Below, one piece after another: positions 25,089-33,780 of a stretch of 64,000 nucleotides of DNA. A program made the translations under genes and the position numbers. The notes under the pieces are model-generated. The model did no database searches. It had not been told where the DNA came from and saw only the letters and a list, made by a program, of their open reading frames with translations. This DNA is from Evansella alkalicola (GTDB lineage Bacteria; Bacillota; Bacilli; Bacillales; Salisediminibacteriaceae). The stretch is from NCBI RefSeq assembly GCF_019042735.1, contig NZ_JAHQCR010000075.1:54259-118258 (forward strand). The letters are read 5' to 3'. How positions within the stretch are numbered: position 1 is the stretch's first letter; the number at the start of each line of letters is the position of its first letter.

Positions 25089-26180
25089 ATGATCATAAAT
25101 GGATTTTGTAAAATGATAGTAATAGTCATCTTTTTCATAGCGCTGCACACGATTTTTCCAGTAGTGGGGGCTGCGGAGGAATCAATGCTTCCAGAGGCGC
25201 CTGTTTATGTCGACGGCCAGCCGATTAACACAAAATATATGCTAAAGGACGGGCATTTCATGGTACCTGCCTTATTCTTAAAGCACACAGGGGCAAGGGT
25301 TGACTGGAATGAAGAATACAATTCCGTTACCTTCCGCTTAGATGATAAGTACTTTGCCGTTCCAATCGGTACAAGATACACAGATACATTGTTGCCTGGC
25401 ACTGAGAAGTGGGTGAGAGACACCCTTTCCACTTCTACAGTGGAGGTACACCAAGACATTTTTGTCCCATTAAATGATATCGCTAAAAAGCTTGGGATGG
25501 AGGTTGTTTACCGCCAACAAACGAGAAAAACTTACATTAACACGCAAAGAGAATTAGGTAAGGGACCGATCAGGTCGGGAAGGTCAAATGCAGATAGAAA
25601 GCTTGTGGCGTTAACCTTTGATGATGGGCCAGAAAATCATTATACATCACAGATACTGGACATATTAAAGGAAAAAAGAGTACCAGCCACCTTTTTTGTG
25701 ATGGGAAAACAAGTTCGGCAGTATCCTACTATGATGAAAAGAATGGTAGAAGAAGGACACGGGATTGGTAATCATACTTTTAACCACCCTTCATTACCAC
25801 AGTTAAGTACTTCTGAGGTAATGCGGGAGGTAGAAACTACACAGCAAACATTACAATGGATAACAGGTAGACAACCAGATCTGTTTCGTCCCCCATATGG
25901 TGCAATAACTCGTGCAGATCAAGAAGTCCTCAATGAAATGGGATTCAGAACAATAATGTGGACGGTGGACACACTCGATTGGACAGGAATTTCAGGGCAG
26001 GAAATATTGGATATTGTGAGGCGTGATATTACCCCTGGTGGAATCATTTTACAGCACAATATTGAAGTGAATCCTGATTTACTTAGGGGGACAGTGGAAG
26101 CCCTTCCGATGATTATTGATGAGCTGCGGGATAGGGGCTATCAGTTTGTGACAGTCCAGACAATGTTAGAGGCTCAGTAA
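25089..26180 (+). CDS. Secreted polysaccharide deacetylase with copper-amine-oxidase-like N-terminal domain
   Basis: This is a 363-residue exported protein. Residues 1-28 look like a signal peptide (FCKMIVIVIFFIALHTIFPVVGAA). Residues about 35-155 match the copper amine oxidase N-terminal-like domain (VYVDGQPINTKYMLKDGHFMVPALFL), often used to bind the wall. Residues about 170-360 are a NodB deacetylase with all motifs: TFDDGP, HGIGNHTFNHP, RPPYG, WTVDTLDW and ILQHN. It should remove N-acetyl groups from peptidoglycan or chitin oligomers outside the cell, using a metal held by Asp-His-His. AAAGGAG precedes the ATG. It is monocistronic with a strong terminator. Confidence 0.88.
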   Translation: MIINGFCKMIVIVIFFIALHTIFPVVGAAEESMLPEAPVYVDGQPINTKYMLKDGHFMVPALFLKHTGARVDWNEEYNSVTFRLDDKYFAVPIGTRYTDTLLPGTEKWVRDTLSTSTVEVHQDIFVPLNDIAKKLGMEVVYRQQTRKTYINTQRELGKGPIRSGRSNADRKLVALTFDDGPENHYTSQILDILKEKRVPATFFVMGKQVRQYPTMMKRMVEEGHGIGNHTFNHPSLPQLSTSEVMREVETTQQTLQWITGRQPDLFRPPYGAITRADQEVLNEMGFRTIMWTVDTLDWTGISGQEILDIVRRDITPGGIILQHNIEVNPDLLRGTVEALPMIIDELRDRGYQFVTVQTMLEAQ

Positions 26181-26202
26181 AAAGAGGATAACTGCTTTGC
26201 TT

Positions 26203-26242
26203 AACCAGGCCATTTCATTAAGTGAAATGGCCTGGTTTTATA
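26203..26242 (+). terminator. Strong terminator after the deacetylase
   Basis: AACCAGGCCATTTCA and TGAAATGGCCTGGTT form a perfect 15-bp stem with a six-base loop, followed by TTAT. Confidence 0.9.
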
Positions 26243-26392
26243 GAGGAAATTATCATAGGTCCATTTTTTTGCATTCTATCTATGTATTTTGCCTTCTGGA
26301 AAGAGTATTGAGGATAAATTTGTTATACTTATAGTAAGTAAACGATTTTATTGTAAAGATCTGTTAAAGGATAATGTTGATATTTAACACTT

Positions 26393-26519
26393 TTGATTTT
26401 TTGTGGAAGGTATGAGACTCCGGCGGGATTAAAGGCAGGGGTAAGACCCCGCAGATGCAAAGCATCGAGGAGGCTTACCAGCCGCCCGCGGAAAGCGAGT
26501 ACCTGTAACAAAAAATCAA
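26393..26519. repeat. Structured 127-bp element of the dispersed Bacillaceae type
   Basis: The element is bounded by a perfect 12-base inverted repeat, TTGATTTTTTGT (26393-26404) and ACAAAAAATCAA (26508-26519). Inside it is much more GC-rich than the flanks. It contains GAGACTCCGGCGGGA, AAGACCCCGCAGATGC, CGAGGAGGCTTACC and CGCCCGCGGAAAGCGAG, a string of motifs I recognise as a widespread intergenic repeat in Bacillus relatives. It is probably a non-autonomous, structured repeat. An ORF reading through it into the next gene is not coding. Confidence 0.75.
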
Positions 26520-26590
26520 CATCTAAGTTTAACAGAGCCTATTGTAAAAGAAGTCAATTGGTATACCAAAAAAATAAAGGTTGTGATGGT

Positions 26591-26779
26591 ATGACAATAA
26601 AAAAACTAAGAAATTTTATCATAGTTTTGATGTTGATCGCTACTTTATCTGTTGTTGCTGCTTTGAACTATAACGGCTATTCAAGCTCCATTGAAGATTG
26701 TATTGAAAACAACGGAAATGTAACCGAAGATCGTTTAGGCTTTCTAGGTTTTTCATGGACTGTAGCTTGTGAAAAGTAG
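26591..26779 (+). CDS. Small exported or membrane protein, 62 residues
   Basis: The true start is the ATG at 26591, giving 62 residues: a basic N-terminus (TIKKLRNF), one hydrophobic segment (IIVLMLIATLSVVAALNY) and a short extracellular tail with two cysteines (SIEDCIENNGNVTED... WTVACEK) that could form a disulfide. A longer frame to 26393 only reads through the structured repeat. AAAGG lies about 15 bases upstream, so the ribosome binding site is weak. I recognise a common Bacillaceae pattern of small secreted proteins ending in a WxVxC motif, but no function. Confidence 0.6.
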   Translation: MTIKKLRNFIIVLMLIATLSVVAALNYNGYSSSIEDCIENNGNVTEDRLGFLGFSWTVACEK

Positions 26780-27097
26780 CTTTATAAAAAAATTTAGTGT
26801 TCCTCTCCATTTGTGTTCCCGCTCTTCATCCTCTCTTGTGAATATGAAAAAGTTTTAGGGATTTAGACCTTTTTTACTTGTCACTGATTATCCAACAATC
26901 CCCTTTAATCAGACTTTAGGCATGTTTTTATAAAAATAGGTAGATGATTTTGAATCTTATGATAAAATCACATAGGTAAGTAACGCGAACGTGGTGTTAA
27001 ACACCTTAAAAACAAAAAGGAGGTCGTGAACTTTTTTTGAAATTGTAAGGAGCAGTTCTATATATAAAAATAAAATAACATAAGGGGAAAGTTGCTA
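26780..27097. other. Intergenic region
   Basis: I see no gene. A short inverted repeat, GGTGTT-A-AACACC (near 26993-27005), and an AAAGGAGG not followed by a plausible ORF (near 27018) are the only marks. The promoter of the lipoprotein at 27098 should lie here. Confidence 0.4.
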
Positions 27098-28198
27098 ATG
27101 ATAAAGATGATTATTAGTTTATTTGCTGTGATTACTTTATTGACGATTACTGGCTGTCAAGCAGGAAATCCAGAAGAGGAAGCTTCAGTAGACGCTGATC
27201 AATCGATTGAAAGTGAAGAAGACAACGGAGAAGAAGTAACTGATGATACTTTAGAAGATACAGATACGGAAGTTAATGGTGGAGCTAATGAGGAAGATAA
27301 CACCGAAGATTCGAGTGGTCGTGAAGATGTGGACGTTACGGTCGTTGATTCAGTAAGTGCGGATGCACCTGAGGACCAAGGAGACCTCCATGTGAGATGG
27401 GATATTCACGTTGAGGAGCAAGAGGACACGTTCATTTTTACTGGTGAAACGAACCTCCTACCAGAAACAAGAGTGAGGGCTATGATAAAGTCTGATGATT
27501 ATACTTTTATTGGATATCATGAATATGCACGTATAGAGAATGATGGGACATTTTATGTTGAAGTTCCTCACCCACAAAAATATGATACGGAGTTAGAGTT
27601 ATACGTGGAGATGACCACCTTCCAAGATCCTGAAATAAGCGAACATTATGGTGAGTTTCTAGAAAACGTCGAAGGGCCTTTAGTATATATCGACCATAAC
27701 AGTGCTCGCGAAGATATCCATCATATTGTGAAAACCCACATGTTTTTTGTACCTGTTGAGGGAGAGTATGTGACATTGCAGTCTGAAACACCAGAATGGG
27801 ATTTTCCAGAAGACCAAGGTAATCTCGAAGTCCGTATTAGTGATGTGAAAGTGGAACGAGATGAAGATCGTTTCTACATATCTGGAAAAACTAATTTGAT
27901 TGAACCTGCATTGGTAAATATAAAACTAGATCTGCCTGAATATATTTCGTTTGGATATCAGAATTCTTTTGTTGTAAATCCTGATGGATCCTTTGAAACG
28001 AGACTTAGATATCCTGATGATATACGTGAAGATGCAGAGATGAATATTCTTATTGAATTTAAACCAGCTAATATAGGACAGATGGATATGATTACTGAGC
28101 ATTACGGTGAGGAGGGGGAAAATCTCCAAGGAGATTTAGTCGAAAAAGAGTCTAGTGGAGATAGTTACTATGTAAAACTGAAGCTTAATGTTAATTAA
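27098..28198 (+). CDS. Lipoprotein with two tandem copies of an unknown beta domain
   Basis: This is a 366-residue lipoprotein; the lipobox TITGC gives the lipidated Cys at residue 20. An acidic spacer (about 21-85) follows. Two related domains of about 125 residues come next. Each starts with a PEDQGxLxVR motif (APEDQGDLHVRWDIHVEEQ near 88; FPEDQGNLEVRISDVKVER near 240). Each continues with DxFxxxGxTNLxxPALVxxxL-type strands, an FIGY/FGYQ motif, DGxFxxxxxxP, and ends SEHYGE/TEHYGE...GxLV. I do not recognise the domain; it looks like an internal duplication of a surface beta-sandwich. AAGGGG precedes the ATG; a TTG six bases earlier is less well spaced. Confidence 0.78.
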   Translation: MIKMIISLFAVITLLTITGCQAGNPEEEASVDADQSIESEEDNGEEVTDDTLEDTDTEVNGGANEEDNTEDSSGREDVDVTVVDSVSADAPEDQGDLHVRWDIHVEEQEDTFIFTGETNLLPETRVRAMIKSDDYTFIGYHEYARIENDGTFYVEVPHPQKYDTELELYVEMTTFQDPEISEHYGEFLENVEGPLVYIDHNSAREDIHHIVKTHMFFVPVEGEYVTLQSETPEWDFPEDQGNLEVRISDVKVERDEDRFYISGKTNLIEPALVNIKLDLPEYISFGYQNSFVVNPDGSFETRLRYPDDIREDAEMNILIEFKPANIGQMDMITEHYGEEGENLQGDLVEKESSGDSYYVKLKLNVN

Positions 28199-28215
28199 TA
28201 AGTCAATGTTCTTAG

Positions 28216-28258
28216 AGGGCAGATATCTTAGGTAAGGTTATCTGCCTCGTTTCTTAAA
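28216..28258 (+). terminator. Weak hairpin after the tandem-domain lipoprotein
   Basis: AGGGCAGAT pairs with ATCTGCCT (one extra G), followed by CGTTTCTT. The stem is short and the T-run broken, so this is a modest terminator. Confidence 0.5.
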
Positions 28259-28402
28259 TAATGATTTTCATATCATTGCTAAATAAGAAAGAAACTGATA
28301 AACTATTATCCGGCTAGGAATGCAATGGCTACAAACTGTGAAGTTTAGTGTAAAAATGGAGCCTAGATTCCAAGTGGATCGATAGAAAAGGGAGTGTAAA
28401 GG

Positions 28403-28690
28403 ATGGCTAAATCAAAAGCAAAGAAAAAACGCGATCACGTTGTAAGAAACGGTGGTAGGAATGCAACAAAGTCTCGAGGCATGGCAGTAAGTTTTAGTAC
28501 ACACGAAAGAAGAACAAAGTCAAAGAAGGATACCATTTATAAGTTGCATAACAAACATAAAAAGAGGTCTCTTCATCAAAACACCACTGATGACGGGACC
28601 ATTTTTTATGGAGAAATAACTTATCTTATGATAAATCGTTTCTTCATGAGAAAAGGGATATTTCCTAAAACTAACCTGATTTCAGCCTGA
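28403..28690 (+). CDS. Small, very basic protein of a Bacillaceae-conserved family
   Basis: This is a 95-residue protein starting MAKSKAKKKRDHVVRNGGRN, rich in Lys/Arg and lacking membrane segments. The first 70 residues follow a small-protein pattern I recognise from Bacillus genomes (MxKSKAKKxR...RNGxRNxxxxRG...RRTKSKKDxxYKxxxKHKxxS). It probably binds nucleic acid or ribosomes; function is not known to me. The last about 25 residues (YLMINRFFMRKGIFPKTNLISA) are hydrophobic and unlike the rest, as if the original stop was lost. GGGAGTG precedes the ATG. Confidence 0.7.
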   Translation: MAKSKAKKKRDHVVRNGGRNATKSRGMAVSFSTHERRTKSKKDTIYKLHNKHKKRSLHQNTTDDGTIFYGEITYLMINRFFMRKGIFPKTNLISA

Positions 28691-28898
28691 CTCGATCTCC
28701 CACTAAAATCACGATTAGATATGCTTATACTTTTCTTATTCTATAGCTAGGTCTGATTTGTTTAATATTTCAAATAAATGTTGTAATGTAGTGATATAAA
28801 TCACTTAAGTAAGTAGTGAATTGCGTTTATACTATTAGTATGTTTGTAAAGTTATCAATTGGTGTTGTTATGACTGATATATAAAGGTGGGGAAATGA

Positions 28899-29105
28899 AT
28901 GGATATTAATTTGACACCATATTTAATCTTAACGGTTATTATCTGTATTTTTGCTTTGGTTGTCACTGTAATGATTGGCTTAAATCCAAAAGGGGAAGAA
29001 TATAGCAAAAATCAAAGAAGGCATTTTACTAATCTTACTGTAATATACATAGTTGTCTTTGTTCCAGCATTGATTTTAACAGTGCTTTATTTTGTGTATT
29101 TCTGA
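28899..29105 (+). CDS. Small two-helix membrane protein
   Basis: This 68-residue protein has two hydrophobic segments (LILTVIICIFALVVTVMIGL and LTVIYIVVFVPALILTVLYFVYF). They are separated by a polar cytoplasmic or extracellular loop, NPKGEEYSKNQRRHFTN. AGGTGGGG sits eight bases before the ATG. I do not recognise a family. It is a single gene. Confidence 0.7.
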   Translation: MDINLTPYLILTVIICIFALVVTVMIGLNPKGEEYSKNQRRHFTNLTVIYIVVFVPALILTVLYFVYF

Positions 29106-29233
29106 TGCTTTTTATTTCTTTATTTCTTATCAAAGAAAACCCTCATGCAATTTTTTGAAGAATGGTTGGATGGCAGAACCACCACAAACTGAGGATAGAC
29201 GGATATTATCAGATATTTAATTAACGGAGTATG

Positions 29234-29271
29234 TAGCTACTGAGTTTTTTTCTTCAGTAGCTATTTTTTGT
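29234..29271 (+). terminator. Rho-independent terminator
   Basis: TAGCTACTGA and TCAGTAGCTA pair perfectly (about 10 bp), followed by TTTTTT. It lies about 130 bases after the small membrane protein gene and before the MFS gene. Confidence 0.8.
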
Positions 29272-29367
29272 TTAATGTCAAATACACCCACATAAAAAAA
29301 GTCATTACTACTGTTGCTTTTTTACACATAGCATAGAGTAAAGTATATTGTTATCGGAGTGGGGCAT

Positions 29368-30672
29368 GTGGACAAAGAAAACGGAGTTAGCAGCTTCAAC
29401 AACGGAAACAGTAAGTATAGATGGGTGGTTTTTGCTTCAGTTGTAGTGACATACCTTTTTATGGCGAGTCAACGGACGGCACCAGGGTTGATCACAGACC
29501 AACTAATGGTAGATTTCCAAGTGTCAGCGGCAACGATTGGACTACTGACAAGCATGCAGTTTTTGATATATACAGCTTTACAAGTTCCGATGGGGATTTT
29601 AGTAGATCGTTATGGACCGAACTTATTTTTAATTACTGGCGCACTTTTAACAGGTATCGGTACAATTATTTATAGTCTTGGTACCCATGAATTTGTCTTG
29701 TTTGTTGCCCGAATATTGACAGGGACTGGGGATGCGACTATTTGGGTCAGTATGGTGTTAATCTTGGGGTCCTGGTTCAGTAAAAAAGAATTTGTGCGTT
29801 TGATTGGTGTGGCAGGAATGACTGGGAGTCTTGGATTCTTGATGGCAACCGTTCCTTTTGCTTCTTTAATTAGTTTACTGGGGTGGCGTGGCTCTTTTTT
29901 TGCAGGAGGTCTTCTTTTATGTTTTTGTTCCATTATGTTGTATTTAGTACTTATAAAGAAACCTAATCAAAAATTTGTTAAGATGACACCAGTTGCGGAA
30001 CAGGAGAAAACCTTTGTAATTGTAAAACGAATTTTTTCAAACCGGCAAGCATGGGCTTTATTCTTCTGTCACTTTGGGCTTGTAGGAGGATATATTGGGT
30101 TTATCAGTTCTTGGGCGGTACCTTATGGAATGGATATTTATGAGATGACTAGGGAGCGTGCGAGCCAATTAATGATGATTGGGCTCATTGGGGCATTAAT
30201 TGGTGCTCCCCTCACTAGCTGGTTGGCAGGGAAGTTAGAGACCATAAAGCGACCTTATGTTGTCGTTCACATGATCATTTTGATCAGTTGGTCCGCCTTC
30301 CTTGTATTTCAAGGAAGTCCTCCAGTTTGGTTACTAGTGACATTGTTTTTCATTATTGGCTATGGTTTTGGGGCAAGTGCTTTAACATTTTCTATTGTAC
30401 GTCATACTTTTCCGATGAAGGACTCAGGTATTGTCTCTGGGGTTGCCAATACAGGTGGATTTCTCAGTGCGGTTCTATTGCCGAGTATTTTTGGGATTGT
30501 ATTGAATTACTTTCAACAGACAACAGGGAGTTTAAGTGGCGGTTATTACTTCGGTTTTATAACGCCTGTGATATTTTCTCTGATTGGTTTATTTGGAGTC
30601 CTATCGATTAAGGAAACGGAGGGACGGTTCGGGCGTTCACGTGATCAGCTGGAAAAGGGAACTGGGGATTAA
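29368..30672 (+). CDS. MFS transporter
   Basis: This is a 434-residue major facilitator with 12 predicted membrane helices. The loop 2-3 motif is GILVDRYGPNLFLITGALLTGIG (the usual GxxxDRxGRR region), and RILTGTGDATIWVSMVLILGSWF matches the helix 4-5 region of organic-acid/nitrate-type carriers. The substrate is unknown. GGAG favours the GTG at 29368 over the GTG at 29359. The last about 18 residues (EGRFGRSRDQLEKGTGD) are encoded by one arm of a dispersed hairpin repeat. The tail has therefore probably been replaced or extended by the repeat; it lies in the cytoplasm after the last helix, so function may be kept. Confidence 0.85.
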   Translation: MDKENGVSSFNNGNSKYRWVVFASVVVTYLFMASQRTAPGLITDQLMVDFQVSAATIGLLTSMQFLIYTALQVPMGILVDRYGPNLFLITGALLTGIGTIIYSLGTHEFVLFVARILTGTGDATIWVSMVLILGSWFSKKEFVRLIGVAGMTGSLGFLMATVPFASLISLLGWRGSFFAGGLLLCFCSIMLYLVLIKKPNQKFVKMTPVAEQEKTFVIVKRIFSNRQAWALFFCHFGLVGGYIGFISSWAVPYGMDIYEMTRERASQLMMIGLIGALIGAPLTSWLAGKLETIKRPYVVVHMIILISWSAFLVFQGSPPVWLLVTLFFIIGYGFGASALTFSIVRHTFPMKDSGIVSGVANTGGFLSAVLLPSIFGIVLNYFQQTTGSLSGGYYFGFITPVIFSLIGLFGVLSIKETEGRFGRSRDQLEKGTGD

Positions 30673-30725
30673 ATGATGAGCGATTTTGGGGCTGTACTCC
30701 CGTTTGTGAACGGGAGAACCGTCCC
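30621..30725. repeat. Hairpin repeat, copy 5, overlapping the MFS gene
   Basis: The left arm GGGACGGTTCGGGCGTTCAC (30621-30640) lies inside the MFS coding sequence. The right arm GTGAACGGGAGAACCGTCCC lies at 30706-30725, beyond the stop. The loop is about 65 bases, much longer than in other copies, and there is only a weak T-run after it. Confidence 0.8.
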
Positions 30726-30788
30726 TTATGTTTATTTTTCTTGCAAATGCAAATGCTATAGCTAAACGTCACAAGTTGTTGGGGGTTT

Positions 30789-31664
30789 ATGATGGGGAAA
30801 AAGTACAAACTCTTGAATAAGAATTCAACGCCATTTTTAGTCCTAGCAGTAGCTCACATCGTCGCAGTTGTCATACTACTTAGACGCTCCAATCAAGGGG
30901 AGGTTTGGACTTTACTATTAACTAACATCGGTCTTACTTATTTGTTTGAACTTCCAACATTAAATTTATTCCATGGCTATAGGTACAAGCCACGGCTTTT
31001 TAAACAAAGCATATTTGATACTATATTGGGGGCTATCTATTCACAAGCGGTGTATGTTCCGATTACTGGAACAATATTATCAATTCTTAAGAAAAACTGG
31101 ATATGGAAGTTAAGTATGGCTATTATTTATTATTTTATTGAAGTGCTATTTAAAAGAATCCATATTTATAAAGTGTTTTGGTATAAGTCTTCATTTACAC
31201 CTGTGTTAATTTTTCTTTTCTTTCATATCAGTGATTGGGTTGCTAAAGCATTGATACAAAACAAAGCTTGGGCACTGAAACTTGCACATTACTTTTCCAT
31301 TGAAGTAGTATGGATTACATTCATGTATGTATTTGGTGTATTCCGTAAGATTAGGTTCGGCCGTAAGTATTATCACACTTGGACAGAGCATTTTCAACTA
31401 GCTCCATGGTATAGCTTAGTCTTATCCTATACAGCGTTGGTAACCTCAAGGTGGGCGAAGCATCGATGGTTGTATCCATCATTCATGATTATCATTCACA
31501 TGGTTATTGATAAAGTTCTTATGAGCATGGGGATCTTAAAATCTAGGTTTAAGGCTTTTTATGTGAAGTCCCTGTGGTATTTATGTTTGCCGATTACATC
31601 GAGACTGCTTTATAAACTGATCTATCACTATCGGAGAAGGGATTATGCTTCCATGGAAGCATAA
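30789..31664 (+). CDS. Multi-pass membrane protein, unknown
   Basis: This is a 291-residue integral membrane protein with about eight hydrophobic segments, many aromatic residues (HRWLYPSFMIIIHMVI; ALVTSRWAKH) and basic loops (FRKIRFGRKYYHTW). The family is not recognised. It recalls the CBO0543-type membrane proteins such as the gene at 61920, but I cannot align them by eye. Two in-frame ATGs, at 30789 and 30792, follow GGGGG. A perfect stem-loop terminator overlaps the last codons. Confidence 0.7.
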   Translation: MMGKKYKLLNKNSTPFLVLAVAHIVAVVILLRRSNQGEVWTLLLTNIGLTYLFELPTLNLFHGYRYKPRLFKQSIFDTILGAIYSQAVYVPITGTILSILKKNWIWKLSMAIIYYFIEVLFKRIHIYKVFWYKSSFTPVLIFLFFHISDWVAKALIQNKAWALKLAHYFSIEVVWITFMYVFGVFRKIRFGRKYYHTWTEHFQLAPWYSLVLSYTALVTSRWAKHRWLYPSFMIIIHMVIDKVLMSMGILKSRFKAFYVKSLWYLCLPITSRLLYKLIYHYRRRDYASMEA

Positions 31665-31675
31665 TTCCTTCTTTA
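31635..31675 (+). terminator. Terminator overlapping the 3' end of the membrane protein gene
   Basis: GAAGGGATTATGCTTCC and GGAAGCATAATTCCTTC form a near-perfect 17-bp stem around one base (31635-31671), followed by TTTATT. The left arm encodes the last residues of the preceding protein. Confidence 0.8.
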
Positions 31676-31818
31676 TTGTAGGCAATGATCATGGGTTAGT
31701 GATTTTTTAGGAAAACTTGGCTCAACACCGAGTCCATGTACTACGTTCAGGAACTTTTTTTGTTTGGTTTCGTATATGTAGTTGAAATGTTCATTCGTTT
31801 TGGAGGAGGAGAAAGAGC

Positions 31819-32133
31819 ATGATTGAAGTCATCGTTATTGTGGTATTCCTATCGGCTGCTTTGTACTTATCTACTGGTAAAGGTTCGTGGTTGATTGCTG
31901 GATTTAACATGTACCCAAAAGAAGTTAAAGCAAAGTATAATACTGTTGCATTATGTAAATTTATTGGGAAGGTGATGTTTGCCATCACCGCCACTATAGT
32001 GATAAGGATGCTTGCCGATGCGAATGGAATCGAGTGGTTATCTGCATTTGGTTTAGTCATGTTTTTTGTAATTATTGTGTTCACACTCATATATGCGAAT
32101 ACGGGGAAACGCTTTTACAAGAAACAAGAATGA
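31819..32133 (+). CDS. DUF3784 small membrane protein
   Basis: This 104-residue protein has three hydrophobic segments. It carries the DUF3784 signature right after the first helix: STGKGSWLIAGFNMYPKEVKAKYNTVALCKFIGK. The family is common in Firmicutes and has no known function. GGAGGAGGAG lies about seven bases before the ATG. Another gene starts within 90 bases downstream on the same strand, so they may be co-transcribed. Confidence 0.82.
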   Translation: MIEVIVIVVFLSAALYLSTGKGSWLIAGFNMYPKEVKAKYNTVALCKFIGKVMFAITATIVIRMLADANGIEWLSAFGLVMFFVIIVFTLIYANTGKRFYKKQE

Positions 32134-32218
32134 TTGGAATAAATATGAAAGGAAAAGAATGAATACCCATTCATTTTGTGGTATGATGTTTTTAATTAAT
32201 GGCTGGGGGGAAGTCACG

Positions 32219-33028
32219 GTGTTATTTAAGAAAAGTTTTACAAAGAAGACTGTGAATGGGGTTCAAATGGGGAACGGAACAATTGCTTCCCGTTTTTTCA
32301 AACTAAATGTATATAGTTTTTTCATAGATGGCGTATTACTTGATACTGGTGCGAAATCATTGGAGAAATTCTTTAAACTCTATTTTAATGCATTGGATAT
32401 AGAGAAAGTTATGCTAACTCATTTTCATGAAGACCATACTGGTGGGGTTGCTTATTTACAGAAGAAGAGAGGTCTTCCAATTTTTATGAATGAAACAATG
32501 ATTGAACCATGCAGGAAAATGGCGGATTATCCGTTATATAGGCAAGTATTTTGGGGGAGAAGAAGACCTTTCCAGGCGACACCTATTCGTGACAGCTTTG
32601 AATCACAGAATGCTACATGGCTTGTCCTTCATACGCCAGGTCACGCCGTTGATCATCATGCCTATTTGAATCAAGAGACAGGGCAATTATTTACAGGAGA
32701 TCTGTATTGCCAAGATAGGACGAAAGTTGCTCTTCGGGAGGAAAGCATTCCTGATATAATCGCCTCTTTGGAAAAAGTGTTATCTTATGATTTTGAAGAT
32801 GTATTCTGTTGTCATGCGGGCTTCGTTAAAAATGGTCGTGTAGCACTAAATAGGAAGCTGAATTATTTACAGGACCTGCAAGGGAAAATCGTCAAGCTTC
32901 ATGAAGAAGGAAAAAGCCCTAGAGAAATTAACACTATATTGTTTCCGAAAAAGTACCCTGTTACGTTCTTTTCAGGGGGAGATTGGGATTCCTTGAACAT
33001 TGTTCATTCTATACTAAACGAAACATAA
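32219..33028 (+). CDS. Metallo-beta-lactamase-fold hydrolase
   Basis: This is a 269-residue MBL-fold enzyme. The metal motif is THFHEDHTGG (about residues 67-76), followed by HTPGHAVDHHAY, an FTGDLYC aspartate and the final CCHAG histidine, so both metal sites look intact. MBL-fold hydrolases of this plain type act on thioesters, lactones or phosphoesters; the substrate is unknown. The frame is open to 32075, but that part overlaps the previous gene. GGGGGGAAG before the GTG at 32219 fits best. Confidence 0.82.
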   Translation: MLFKKSFTKKTVNGVQMGNGTIASRFFKLNVYSFFIDGVLLDTGAKSLEKFFKLYFNALDIEKVMLTHFHEDHTGGVAYLQKKRGLPIFMNETMIEPCRKMADYPLYRQVFWGRRRPFQATPIRDSFESQNATWLVLHTPGHAVDHHAYLNQETGQLFTGDLYCQDRTKVALREESIPDIIASLEKVLSYDFEDVFCCHAGFVKNGRVALNRKLNYLQDLQGKIVKLHEEGKSPREINTILFPKKYPVTFFSGGDWDSLNIVHSILNET

Positions 33029-33096
33029 CAAACACTGAACTGGAATAGGTTTCCGACAAGGACGGGAGGTTCATTCCCATTAAAGAGGTGATATAA

Positions 33097-33705
33097 ATGA
33101 TGAATAAAAGTGGCATCTACGGGGGGATTTTATTACCTGTTATCACTGGTGGTTTTGCAATCGCTGTTAATGAGCCATATTATTTTAGTGGTGTTGGGAT
33201 AATTATTATTATAATTATTTCCTTATTAAGCCTTGTTTCTGCTTACGGTTCATTAACTTTGAAGCATGAAGATCAAAAGTGGAGTGTGCTTTTTGTTGCT
33301 ATGTATGGTGATGCTACAGCATTATTTCTGCTAATGATCGGCTGGATAGTTACGGGTAAAAGTATGATTGTTGGAATGGTTTATTTATTTATATTTTTAG
33401 CTATGCTTATTTGGATTCACATAAACAGTGAAAGAGTGGCGAATGCACTTCATCGGGGGACAGAAAATTTATTCCGAATTTTGAAACCGATAGGTGTATT
33501 ATTTTTGCTATCATCTATCAGCTTTAGCTCAGGACAATTAGGTTTTGATCTAGCTAGTCAGGAAATATTAACAATTTTATATGCAAGCACGTTTCTAGCT
33601 ATAGCTTTATTTTTTCTTGCGTGGTTCCATAGCATCACTGTCAAAATAAAGAATCCAGACTGGACTGCAGCTGAAAAGTTGGAGGATATTGATTTGCTAG
33701 ATTAA
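33097..33705 (+). CDS. Multi-pass membrane protein, unknown
   Basis: This 202-residue protein has about six hydrophobic segments, including an isoleucine run (VGIIIIIIISLLSLVSAYG). It has short loops and an acidic C-terminus (NPDWTAAEKLEDIDLLD). No family is recognised. The ATG at 33097, or the next codon, follows AAAGAGGTGAT. It lies between the MBL hydrolase and a short soluble protein on the same strand. Confidence 0.65.
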   Translation: MMNKSGIYGGILLPVITGGFAIAVNEPYYFSGVGIIIIIIISLLSLVSAYGSLTLKHEDQKWSVLFVAMYGDATALFLLMIGWIVTGKSMIVGMVYLFIFLAMLIWIHINSERVANALHRGTENLFRILKPIGVLFLLSSISFSSGQLGFDLASQEILTILYASTFLAIALFFLAWFHSITVKIKNPDWTAAEKLEDIDLLD

Positions 33706-33780
33706 TAGGCCAACAATTGAACAACTTGTGTGCGCCCCTTTAACAAAGTTAATAGATTAATTGAAAGGAGTGGAATTGTA

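Noticed and set aside
26393..26590. N-terminal extension of the small protein at 26591
   Set aside because: The frame is open, but it reads through a structured repeat rich in Arg/Pro codons; there is no ribosome binding site at 26393, and the sequence is explained by the repeat.
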